Source: Flavobacterium phycosphaerae (GTDB lineage: Bacteria > Bacteroidota > Bacteroidia > Flavobacteriales > Flavobacteriaceae). Taken from it: a stretch of DNA of 64,000 nucleotides. The position numbers and the translations under genes were made by a program. Shown here one piece after another: positions 27,022 through 33,879 of this stretch. Location of the stretch: positions 1,766,501 to 1,830,500 of the forward strand of contig NZ_JAAATZ010000001.1 in assembly GCF_010119235.1 (NCBI RefSeq). The letters run 5' to 3'. A model generated the notes under the pieces. That model worked only from the letters and a program-made list of their open reading frames with translations. It made no database searches and had not been told where the DNA came from. Numbering within the stretch: position 1 is the stretch's first letter; every line of letters starts with the position of its first letter.

Positions 27022-27537
27022 GAACTGCTCAATTTCGGTTCGTAATGTAACTAGCGCTCCGTGAATTCTTTTTTCGACTGCCTTAACACTTATGGCTAAA
27101 ATATCGGCTATTTCATGGTATTTTTTGCCTTCAATACGGTGTAACAAAAAAGCGGTCCTTTGGGCTTCTGTTAATCCGGCTATGGCTTTTTCCAGTTTTT
27201 GTTTGAATTGTTCTTCTTCAATTAAAAATTCCGGATTTAAATTGGTTCGGTCATTTTGAGTATGGCTTTGAGCATATCTCAAGACCACTTTTTGATGCGC
27301 AATTTCATTTAACGACGCGTTATTGGCGATAGTATAGATATAAGATTTGGCTTTTTCAAGCGGAACATTCTTGCAGTTTTCCCAAAGTTTTATGAAAGAT
27401 TCCTGCGTGACGTCATTGGCCTTTTCTTCGTTACCGAATTTATAATATAGATAATTCCGCAATGACTTAACATTGGCATTGAAAAAACGGGAAAAAATTA
27501 ATTCTTCACAAATACCGTTAGAATCGGTGTTCTCCAT
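27016..27537 (-). CDS. ECF-family RNA polymerase sigma factor (FecI-like)
   Basis: This 173-residue sigma-70 family factor has region 2 (LRNYLYYKFGNEEKANDVTQ and ESFIKLWENC) and region 4 (LTEAQRTAFLLHRIEGKKYH, then EIADILAISVKAVEKRIHGA), joined by a short linker, with no region 1 or 3. It should direct polymerase to a small regulon when freed from the adjacent FecR protein. It is the first gene of a sigma-fecR-receptor operon and is divergent from the lipoprotein genes at 27641. The GTAGGG element is absent from its own upstream strand, so autoregulation by that motif is not indicated; a TACTTTCG there resembles a housekeeping -7. Confidence 0.94.
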   Translation of the reverse strand: MENTDSNGICEELIFSRFFNANVKSLRNYLYYKFGNEEKANDVTQESFIKLWENCKNVPLEKAKSYIYTIANNASLNEIAHQKVVLRYAQSHTQNDRTNLNPEFLIEEEQFKQKLEKAIAGLTEAQRTAFLLHRIEGKKYHEIADILAISVKAVEKRIHGALVTLRTEIEQFK

Positions 27538-27586
27538 TTTGATTTATTTCAATTGTTTGAGTGTTTAAATTTAAAATATTTTTCGA

Positions 27587-27619
27587 AAGTAGGGTTTTTT
27601 ATTGCAACTTTGTTTACCC
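27587..27619 (+). promoter_or_regulatory. Candidate ECF-sigma promoter in front of the lipoprotein operon
   Basis: AAGTAGGGTTTTTTA (27587-27601), 9 bp, then TGTTTACCC (27611-27619), 21 bp upstream of the ATG at 27641. It is the partner of the element at 26989-27021, and the intervening 9 bp differ between copies, so only the two boxes are conserved. This is the direct sequence link between the sigma/anti-sigma unit and the lipoprotein genes. Confidence 0.62.
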
Positions 27620-27640
27620 TTTTGAATTGATGTAACAATT

Positions 27641-28659
27641 ATGAGAAATTTTATTTGGTCTGTTTTTGCTTTGATAGCGTTATCCTTTTCTTCCTGTCAG
27701 GATGAAGAAGAGTCGATAACACAAAGTCCAACCAATAGTTTTGGTAAATCTTCTGCTATATCTTCTTTAATTTTGAGAGTGTCACAATACGAAACCACTT
27801 GTGATAATGTTTTAGACAATACCAGCAACTTCAGTGTAAAATTGCCGGTTCATGTAACCGTGAATTCACAGTATTGTAATGTAAGTTCGGATGCCAATTA
27901 CCAAACTGTTCAGTACTATAAAGACAATTATGCAGGGGATGATGTGGTGCATTTTCAGTTCCCTATTACTTTGGTTTACCCAAATCATCAGGAAGTGACT
28001 GTAACCGAAAGTCAATACAATGCTATAATAGCCACCCTTGGTGACGATTCTAATTACCATGAAATTGATTGTATTAATTTTGTTTATCCTTTTACCATCA
28101 ATAAATACAACATCAACAATCAAGTAGGGGTACTGTTAGCATTACTAATGATACTGAGCTTTATAATTTTTTGCACGATTTAGATGCCAATACAGTAGTG
28201 GGAATGGTTTATCCGCTGTCACTCAAAAAAACAAACAGTACAGCTACTGTTACGGTTACTAATAATAATCAGTTGGAAGATGCCATTGATAATGCGGTTA
28301 GTGAATGTACCACCGGTCCAATGCCGCTCGAATTAGAGGACGTTTTAGCCAGCGGCACTTGGCATGTGTCTTACTGCTATTATTCATATGATGAGACCTC
28401 TTATTATGCCAATTACAGTTTTACTTTTAACAGCAATGAAACCGTTACTGCTGTTAAAAATAATGTGACCACTTACGGGCATTGGGATGTTCATGATGAA
28501 TATAGCCCGGTCCGATTAGACCTGAATTTTGACGGCTCAGCCTTAGAGGATTTAGAAACCAATTGGAGGGCCTTAGAAGTTACTAGTACTTACGTCAGAC
28601 TCAAAAGCGACAGCAGTAGTAGTGGTTTGTATTATTACCTGAGTTTCACCAAAAACTAA
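27641..28659 (+). CDS. Repetitive lipoprotein of the sigma-linked locus (carries a frameshift)
   Basis: A 340-residue lipoprotein read across one frameshift: signal peptide MRNFIWSVFALIALSFSSC (Cys 19). The mature part has three similar beta units, FPITLVYP..VTVTESQYNAII, YPFTINKY..VSITNDTELYNFL and YPLSLKKT..VTVTNNNQLEDAI, then a C-terminal lipocalin-like domain (ASGTWHVSYC ... SFTKN). The break is at G4 (28127-28130). One added G gives NNQVGGTVSITNDTELYNFL, which completes the second unit, so the gene was intact in frame. The C-terminal domain is homologous to the protein at 28875. No known family recognised; outer-membrane or surface location inferred. Likely controlled by the ECF element at 27587. 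Confidence 0.75.
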
Positions 28660-28688
28660 CCATCATTTTTTAACCACCTTTTACCGGC

Positions 28689-28856
28689 ATGAAAATCTTT
28701 AATAAGAAGTTTCTAAATCAGAATGAATTTAGAGACACTAGGCTCGACATGGCTACTTTTGACAAAACCAGAATCAATTATTTGCTGAATCAGGTACTGA
28801 TATGGATCTTGATTTTTGTTGTTATTTTTTTAGTTACAAAGTTTTTAAACAATTAA
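28689..28856 (+). CDS. Small single-pass membrane protein (55 aa)
   Basis: The frame ATG 28689 to TAA 28854-28856 encodes 55 residues. The N-terminal half is polar and charged (MKIFNKKFLNQNEFRDTRLD), followed by one hydrophobic helix (about residues 37-52, VLIWILIFVVIFLVTKFL). It fits tightly in the 215-bp gap between two related lipoprotein genes in the same orientation (29 bp after the first, 18 bp before the second), which supports it being a real operon member. No family recognised. Location should be the inner membrane; the polar N-terminus could contact a cytoplasmic or periplasmic partner. Confidence 0.6.
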   Translation: MKIFNKKFLNQNEFRDTRLDMATFDKTRINYLLNQVLIWILIFVVIFLVTKFLNN

Positions 28857-28874
28857 CCCTCAATACAATTTGCA

Positions 28875-29336
28875 ATGAAAAGACTATTTATTTACCCGGC
28901 TTTAGCTATGGTGTTTTTTATGAACACGGCTTCAATGTGTAGCTCTGACAGCAGCTCTTCCTCATCATCCGATCCAACGCCTGTAATCAATACGGCCACA
29001 CAGGGCACTTGGAAAGTAACCAGTTACATCGATTCAGGGACTGATGAAACCAATCATTTTACCGGCTATAATTTTACGTTTGGCAGTAACAATGTTTTAA
29101 CCGCTACCAATGGGACCAATACTTATCAAGGGTCGTGGTCTGTTAGTACAGATGATAGTAACGATGACAATCCAAGCAGTGATTTAGATTTTAATATTGC
29201 TTTTGGTTCACCGGCCGATTTCTTTGATTTGACCGATGATTGGGATGTGACAACTTATTCGTCAACCACCATTTCATTAATCGATGTTAGCGGCGGCAAT
29301 GGCGAAACCGACATTTTGATTTTCACCAAGAATTAA
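28875..29336 (+). CDS. Lipocalin-like lipoprotein of the sigma-linked locus
   Basis: This 153-residue lipoprotein has a signal peptide with the probable lipidated Cys in TASMC, a Ser-rich linker, then one domain GTWKVTSYIDSG ... YNFTFGSNNVLTATNGTN, YQGSWSVSTDD, DLTDDWDVTTYS, ILIFTKN. The order GTWxV, FTFxSNxxxTA, GxWxV, DLxxxW, FTKN is the same in the C-terminal domain of the lipoprotein at 27641-28659, so the two are paralogous modules. It is the last gene of the unit, with a terminator at 29374. No ligand or enzymatic motif seen. Confidence 0.8.
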   Translation: MKRLFIYPALAMVFFMNTASMCSSDSSSSSSSDPTPVINTATQGTWKVTSYIDSGTDETNHFTGYNFTFGSNNVLTATNGTNTYQGSWSVSTDDSNDDNPSSDLDFNIAFGSPADFFDLTDDWDVTTYSSTTISLIDVSGGNGETDILIFTKN

Positions 29337-29373
29337 CCCATTTGAAAAAGAAATAATTGCTTTACTCTTTTTA

Positions 29374-29402
29374 AACCATTCGCCAACGCGGGTGGTTTTT
29401 TT
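29374..29402 (+). terminator. Terminator of the lipoprotein operon
   Basis: AACCATTCGC (29374-29383) pairs imperfectly with GCGGGTGGTT (29388-29397), then T7. Confidence 0.75.
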
Positions 29403-29475
29403 ATTTGGTTTACTATAAAACTTCAAAATCAAATCCTTAAATTTGCCACTTCATTAAAAAACAAAGCTTGCCATT

Positions 29476-30813
29476 ATGTTCAATAATTTAAGTGATAAAC
29501 TAGATAAAGCATTCCACATCCTTAAAGGACATGGGAAAATTACCGAAGTTAACGTAGCCGAAACGTTGAAAGAAGTGCGTCGTGCCCTACTTGACGCCGA
29601 TGTTAACTTTAAAATTGCCAAAGACTTTACCACTAGAGTTAAAGACAAAGCCATAGGTGAAAATGTATTAACCACATTACAGCCGGGACAATTAATGGTT
29701 AAACTCGTGAAAGATGAATTAACCGAGTTGATGGGTGGAGAAGCAACCGGAATTAATTTAGCGGGTTCGCCATCAATCATTTTAATGTCAGGTTTGCAAG
29801 GTTCGGGTAAAACTACCTTCTCCGGAAAGTTAGCCAACTACCTGAAAACCAAAAAGAACAAAAAACCACTTTTGGTAGCCTGTGATATTTACCGTCCGGC
29901 AGCGATTAATCAGTTGCATGTAGTGGGTGACCAAATTGGAGTAGAGGTTTATTCAGAACCGGAAAATAAAAACGCCGTTCAAATTGCTTTAAATGCTATT
30001 CAACACGCCAAATCCAATGGCTACAATGTAGTTATTGTCGATACGGCCGGTCGTTTAGCGATTGACGAAGAAATGATGAACGAAATTGCCAATGTGCATG
30101 CGGCCATCAAACCACAGGAAACGTTGTTTGTGGTTGACTCTATGACAGGGCAGGATGCGGTTAATACAGCAAAAGCATTCAACGACCGATTGAACTTTGA
30201 CGGAGTGATTTTAACCAAATTAGATGGTGATACTCGTGGTGGTGCTGCCATTTCGATTAAATCAGTTGTCGATAAGCCAATCAAATTCATCGGAACCGGT
30301 GAAAAAATGGAAGCTATTGATGTATTCTATCCTTCACGTATGGCGGACAGAATCTTGGGTATGGGTGACGTGGTTTCCTTAGTAGAAAGAGCCCAAGAAC
30401 AATACGACGAAGAAGAAGCCCGAAAAATTCAAAAGAAAATTGCCAAAAATGAATTTGGTTTTGATGATTTCTTAGCGCAAATCCAGCAAGTGAAAAAAAT
30501 GGGGAACATGAAAGACTTAGTCGGTATGATTCCCGGTGCAGGAAAAGCATTAAAAGATGTAGAAATTGAAGACGATGCCTTTAAGCATATTGAAGCCATC
30601 ATCCACTCGATGACCCCAAAAGAAAGAACCAAGCCGGCTATCATTGATGCCAAAAGAAAAACCAGAATTGCCAAAGGTTCAGGAACCAAAATTGAACAGG
30701 TAAACCAATTGCTGAAACAGTTTGACCAAATGAGCAAAATGATGAAAATGATGCAAGGCGGTGGCGGTAAGAACCTGATGCGCATGATGAGCGGCATGAA
30801 AGGCATGAAATAA
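29476..30813 (+). CDS. ffh: Signal recognition particle protein Ffh
   Basis: This 445-residue GTPase binds signal sequences on nascent membrane proteins together with 4.5S RNA and docks to FtsY. The N domain is at the start (MFNNLSDKLDKAFHILKGHG). The G domain has GLQGSGKTTF (Walker A), DTAGRLAIDEE and TKLDGDTRGG. The Met-rich M domain ends MMKMMQGGGGKNLMRMMSG. No SRP RNA gene is visible in the window. It is followed by the GAGACGCG-type terminator, then folD in the same direction. Confidence 0.98.
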   Translation: MFNNLSDKLDKAFHILKGHGKITEVNVAETLKEVRRALLDADVNFKIAKDFTTRVKDKAIGENVLTTLQPGQLMVKLVKDELTELMGGEATGINLAGSPSIILMSGLQGSGKTTFSGKLANYLKTKKNKKPLLVACDIYRPAAINQLHVVGDQIGVEVYSEPENKNAVQIALNAIQHAKSNGYNVVIVDTAGRLAIDEEMMNEIANVHAAIKPQETLFVVDSMTGQDAVNTAKAFNDRLNFDGVILTKLDGDTRGGAAISIKSVVDKPIKFIGTGEKMEAIDVFYPSRMADRILGMGDVVSLVERAQEQYDEEEARKIQKKIAKNEFGFDDFLAQIQQVKKMGNMKDLVGMIPGAGKALKDVEIEDDAFKHIEAIIHSMTPKERTKPAIIDAKRKTRIAKGSGTKIEQVNQLLKQFDQMSKMMKMMQGGGGKNLMRMMSGMKGMK

Positions 30814-30818
30814 TGTAG

Positions 30819-30843
30819 AGACGCGATTTATCGCGTCTTTTTT
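30819..30843 (+). terminator. Terminator hairpin of the GAGACGCGAT type
   Basis: AGACGCGAT / ATCGCGTCT (30819-30827 with 30830-30838) is a perfect 9-bp stem with a minimal loop and a T run. A degenerate copy lies at 2267-2287. Confidence 0.88.
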
Positions 30844-30848
30844 ATTGC

Positions 30849-30894
30849 AATAACTACAACACACAAAATAACTACAACACACAAAATAACTACA
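30849..30894. repeat. 18-bp direct repeat immediately upstream of folD
   Basis: AATAACTACAACACACAA occurs at 30849-30866 and 30867-30884, with a partial third copy to 30894 ending at the folD start codon. It occupies the whole leader region of folD. Confidence 0.9.
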
Positions 30895-30895
30895 C

Positions 30896-31782
30896 ATGCA
30901 AATATTAGACGGAAAGAAAGTCTCGGAAGACATTAAAAACGAAATCGCAGCCGAAGTCCAAAAGATGAAAGCCAACGGCGAAAAAGTACCTCATTTAGCC
31001 GCCATCATTGTGGGGAATGACGGGGCCAGTTTGACGTATGTGGGCAGCAAAGTAAAAGCCTGTGAACGTGTTGGTTTTGAATCGACTTTAATTAAAATGC
31101 CCAACACCACTTCGGAAACCGAGTTGCTGAAAAAAATCAAAGAGCTCAACGAAGACGATACCATTGATGGCTTCATAGTACAATTACCGTTACCCAAACA
31201 AATCGATACCCAACACATTATCATGTCGATTGATCCCAGTAAAGATGTAGATGGTTTTCACCCGGAGAACTTCGGGAAAATGGCGTTAGATATGACGACT
31301 TTTATTCCGGCCACTCCCTTTGGTATTTTGGAATTATTAGAAAGATACGGTGTAGAAACCCAAGGAAAACATACGGTGGTTATCGGTAGAAGTCACATAG
31401 TAGGCAGACCCATGAGTATCCTTATGGGAAGAAAAGGATTTCCCGGAAATTCAACGGTAACGCTTACCCATAGTTATACTAAAATATTGCCCAAATCACT
31501 ACGCAAGCCGATATTATCATCACCGCATTGGGCGTTCCCAATTACCTCAAAGCTGAAATGATTAAAGACGATGCCGTTGTAATTGACGTAGGCATCACTC
31601 GTGTGGCTGACGATAAAGACCCAAGAGGGTACCTAATTACAGGAGATGTGGATTTTGATATGGTTTCTAGAAAAGCCTCCTTCATCACACCGGTGCCGGG
31701 CGGAGTTGGTCCTATGACCATTGCGATGTTGCTGAAAAACACACTACTGGCACGAGAACAGAAACGATTAAAAATGGAATAA
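30896..31782 (+). CDS. folD: Methylenetetrahydrofolate dehydrogenase/cyclohydrolase FolD (carries a frameshift)
   Basis: FolD interconverts 5,10-methylene-THF, methenyl-THF and 10-formyl-THF. The N-terminal catalytic part ([44 protein letters not shown]) and Rossmann region ([17 protein letters not shown]) are in one frame, and the C-terminus ([35 protein letters not shown]) in another. The switch is at A4, 31481-31484. Adding one A gives [20 protein letters not shown], the expected FolD sequence, for a normal ~295-residue enzyme. Because FolD is usually essential, a sequence indel is likelier than a pseudogene. Confidence 0.93.
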
Positions 31783-31789
31783 TAGAAAG

Positions 31790-31815
31790 ACCTGAGTGAA
31801 AGCTCAGGTTTTTTG
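31790..31815 (+). terminator. Terminator after folD
   Basis: ACCTGAG / CTCAGGT (31790-31796 with 31803-31809) followed by T6. Confidence 0.88.
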
Positions 31816-31854
31816 TTACTGTAAAGATTGACAAGTGCGTTTTTAAATAAATTT

Positions 31855-31934
31855 GATCAAAATTTTTTCAAAAAAAAATAATGAGCAGAAAAATGGTCAA
31901 AATTTTTTTTCTGAAAAATAATGAGCAAAGCAAA
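31855..31934. repeat. Imperfect 40-bp direct duplication
   Basis: (G)TCAAAATTTTTT...AAAAATAATGAGCA occurs at 31855-31894 and again at 31895-31934. It lies between the terminators of two convergent genes, in a 222-bp gap that otherwise holds no gene. Confidence 0.75.
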
Positions 31935-31964
31935 ATTGCGCCCATGAATTAGGTTAAAACGCTA

Positions 31965-31995
31965 AAAAAACCTGAGTGCTAACACAGGTTTTTTA
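31965..31995 (-). terminator. Terminator of the DUF2892 gene
   Basis: AAAAAACCTG (31965-31974) pairs with CAGGTTTTTT (31985-31994), giving a U run in the minus direction. It shares CCTGAGTG and CAGGTTTTTT with the folD terminator at 31790. Confidence 0.8.
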
Positions 31996-32004
31996 GGCTT
32001 GAAA

Positions 32005-32220
32005 CTATTTTATTCCTTTTTTGACGTTACAGGTATTGATGCGAAAGGGGACGTAGAGTGGACAAAAACTCATAAAGCTGGTTAGTACAAACACGCAGGC
32101 AAAAACCAGCAGGATAATGCCTACTATCCCGTTAATTGTATTGTTGTAGTATAAGAAAGCAATCACCGCTGCCACCAGCACTCGGATTACTCTATCAGAT
32201 GAACCCATGTTTTTTCTCAT
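32005..32220 (-). CDS. DUF2892 (YgaP-like) small inner-membrane protein
   Basis: This 71-residue protein has the DUF2892 pattern: polar start with MGSSDRVIRVLVAAVIAFLYY, a second membrane helix (IVGIILLVFACVFVLTSF) and the C-terminal CPLY...NTC motif (SFCPLYVPFRINTCNVKK). In YgaP this domain anchors a rhodanese to the membrane; free-standing versions are common in Bacteroidota and have no assigned function. It is monocistronic, convergent with folD. Confidence 0.87.
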   Translation of the reverse strand: MRKNMGSSDRVIRVLVAAVIAFLYYNNTINGIVGIILLVFACVFVLTSFMSFCPLYVPFRINTCNVKKGIK

Positions 32221-32304
32221 GATAAATAGTGTTTATGGTTAATGTAATCAAATTTAGCTATTGAAAATCAAATCTTTACTGATATATGTCATGTTTTGGC
32301 AATA

Positions 32305-32335
32305 AAAAATCCCAAGCTTTCACTCGGGATTTTTC
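32305..32335 (-). terminator. Terminator between the 32352 gene and the DUF2892 gene
   Basis: AAAAATCCC (32305-32313) pairs with GGGATTTTT (32326-32334), giving a U run for the minus-strand gene ending at 32352. Confidence 0.85.
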
Positions 32336-32351
32336 TATAATGTTTTGCGGT

Positions 32352-33317
32352 TTATAACTTAGCCAACCATAGTGAGGCGTTCATGTGCAAGCGAGAGTGT
32401 GAAACCAACTCAGTCCAACCCGGATAAAGGGTATCACCTGTAGCGCCTGTTCCGTCATCGGCTGGTGAGCTGTCTCCAATTACAAATACTCTACCAGTGC
32501 CATAAGTAGCCGAAGCACACATGATATTAGAAGTACCTTGTGCCGAAGTGCCGCGCCAAATTAAACCTTGCGCCGTTGCATTTGCTGTGGTATTGATAGT
32601 CATAGAAGCTCCTGCTGAAAATTTCAAATTAGATACCGTTCCTTGTGAACCATTCAAAATAGGGTTGGTGGTAGTGGCTAATCTATTAGTAGTAGTTTCT
32701 GAGAAATTGTTTAAGGTAATAGCAATACCAAAAGGATTAGTTTGTACCGTATTGTTTGACATCAAGTCATTCCAAATCGCCGGCGAATCCCATCCGTCAT
32801 TATTTCGGTCAGAAACCGTATGATCAGAAATCATGAACAAGCCACCGCCATTTTTTACGAAATTAAGAATGGCAACTTTTTCAGCTGCTGTAAATCGGAT
32901 ATTAGGTTCATCAATTACAAAAACGTTATAATTTTTCAAATCTTGAGCACCCGTTCCACCATAGGTAATGGCTGTTCCCGAAGGCAAAGTTTCAACGGTG
33001 TGACCTAATTTAACCAAGGCTACACCCCAAGCCGATAAACCACCTTTCCAGAAATTTTCGGTTGTAGTAGCTGTTATGTTTGATTGTGCCGGAGTCGGAA
33101 AACGTTGCGGTGAGGTATCAGCATCTAAAACCCAATCCGCGTTCCCGGCGGTTTCAGCTTTAGTAGCATCAAATAAAAATTTCTTCGGAGTGACAGCGAG
33201 TGTCGTAGTAGTTGTGGTTATTCTTGAAGCGGTACTGTTTTCTTTTTCAGTATCAGAGCTGCACGAAACAGCCATAATTGCCATACCGGCAACCCATAAG
33301 TAACTAATTAATTTCAT
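32352..33317 (-). CDS. Lipoprotein with glutamine-amidotransferase-like (ThuA/DUF4350-like) fold
   Basis: This 321-residue lipoprotein has signal peptide ending AIMAVSC (Cys 19). The mature protein contains FLFDATKAETAGNADWVLDA, LKNYNVFVIDEPNIRFTAAE, FVKNGGGLFMISDH and ATYGTGRVFVIGDSSPADDG. The NGGGLFMISDH strand-turn and the preceding xxYDVxVID-type strand resemble ThuA/DUF4350 GATase1-like folds, but no catalytic Cys is placed as in true amidotransferases, so a binding or hydrolase role is open. Predicted outer-membrane location. It is monocistronic. Function unknown. Confidence 0.7.
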   Translation of the reverse strand: MKLISYLWVAGMAIMAVSCSSDTEKENSTASRITTTTTTLAVTPKKFLFDATKAETAGNADWVLDADTSPQRFPTPAQSNITATTTENFWKGGLSAWGVALVKLGHTVETLPSGTAITYGGTGAQDLKNYNVFVIDEPNIRFTAAEKVAILNFVKNGGGLFMISDHTVSDRNNDGWDSPAIWNDLMSNNTVQTNPFGIAITLNNFSETTTNRLATTTNPILNGSQGTVSNLKFSAGASMTINTTANATAQGLIWRGTSAQGTSNIMCASATYGTGRVFVIGDSSPADDGTGATGDTLYPGWTELVSHSRLHMNASLWLAKL

Positions 33318-33380
33318 TTGGTTTTTTGTTGGTTAATGACTGTGATAACAAACTACTATAGCATTTACCCTAATCGAAAA

Positions 33381-33800
33381 TTATTTTTTTCCGTTTTTGA
33401 ATTTAACTTTTTCAACTACTTGAATTTTAGGTTCCGGTTTTTTGCTTTTTGGTTTAGAAGCGGGCTTCTTTTTAAAGTCGTTTGTCGGAGCCGTTTTGGC
33501 AGTAGCTTTAGGCTTGTCGGCTATGTTTTTCTTAACTTCAGCCTGATTTTGTTTGATGACGTCCATGGCGTTCTTTGGATTTTCTTTGGTGCCTCGCAAG
33601 TGAATCACCAATCCGTTTAAGAAATTACGCAACACTTGGTCACCACAATCCATGTACTTCGGATGGTCGGCATTTCTGAAAAAAGCGCCAATTTCGGCGG
33701 TAGAAATTCGGAAATCCACCAATTGCATAATTTCCACAATTTGGTCATCACGCAGTTGCAAGGCTACCCGTAGTTTCTTAAAGATATCGTTGTTATTCAT
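33381..33800 (-). CDS. DUF1456 family (YehS-like) protein
   Basis: This 139-residue cytoplasmic protein has two short repeats typical of DUF1456: NNNDIFKKLRVALQLRDDQI and later MDCGDQVLRNFLNGLVIHLR, each with the conserved [LI]RxAL/FLNGL helix pair. The C-terminal 50 residues are a Lys/Pro/Ala-rich tail (KPKATAKTAPTNDFKKKPAS) that looks disordered. Family function is unknown. The heptamer array at 33831-33879 lies just upstream. Confidence 0.88.
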   Translation of the reverse strand: MNNNDIFKKLRVALQLRDDQIVEIMQLVDFRISTAEIGAFFRNADHPKYMDCGDQVLRNFLNGLVIHLRGTKENPKNAMDVIKQNQAEVKKNIADKPKATAKTAPTNDFKKKPASKPKSKKPEPKIQVVEKVKFKNGKK

Positions 33801-33830
33801 AATCTTATTAAGTTAAAAGTTCTTGTTTCA

Positions 33831-33879
33831 AATTCACAATTCACAATTCACAATTCACAATTCACAATTCACAATTCAA
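33831..33879. repeat. Heptanucleotide tandem repeat (AATTCAC), seven units
   Basis: AATTCAC repeats at 33831, 33838, 33845, 33852, 33859 and 33866, with a final AATTCAA at 33873. The last unit supplies the TGA stop codon (33876-33878, minus strand) of the esterase gene. It is the third heptamer array in this window. Confidence 0.95.

Noticed and set aside
30896..31782. folD as a genuine pseudogene
   Set aside because: All catalytic regions are intact on either side of one missing A, and the gene is usually essential.
32352..33317. T9SS sorting domain on the GATase-like lipoprotein
   Set aside because: It has a lipobox and ends in LHMNASLWLAKL without the conserved sorting-domain motifs.
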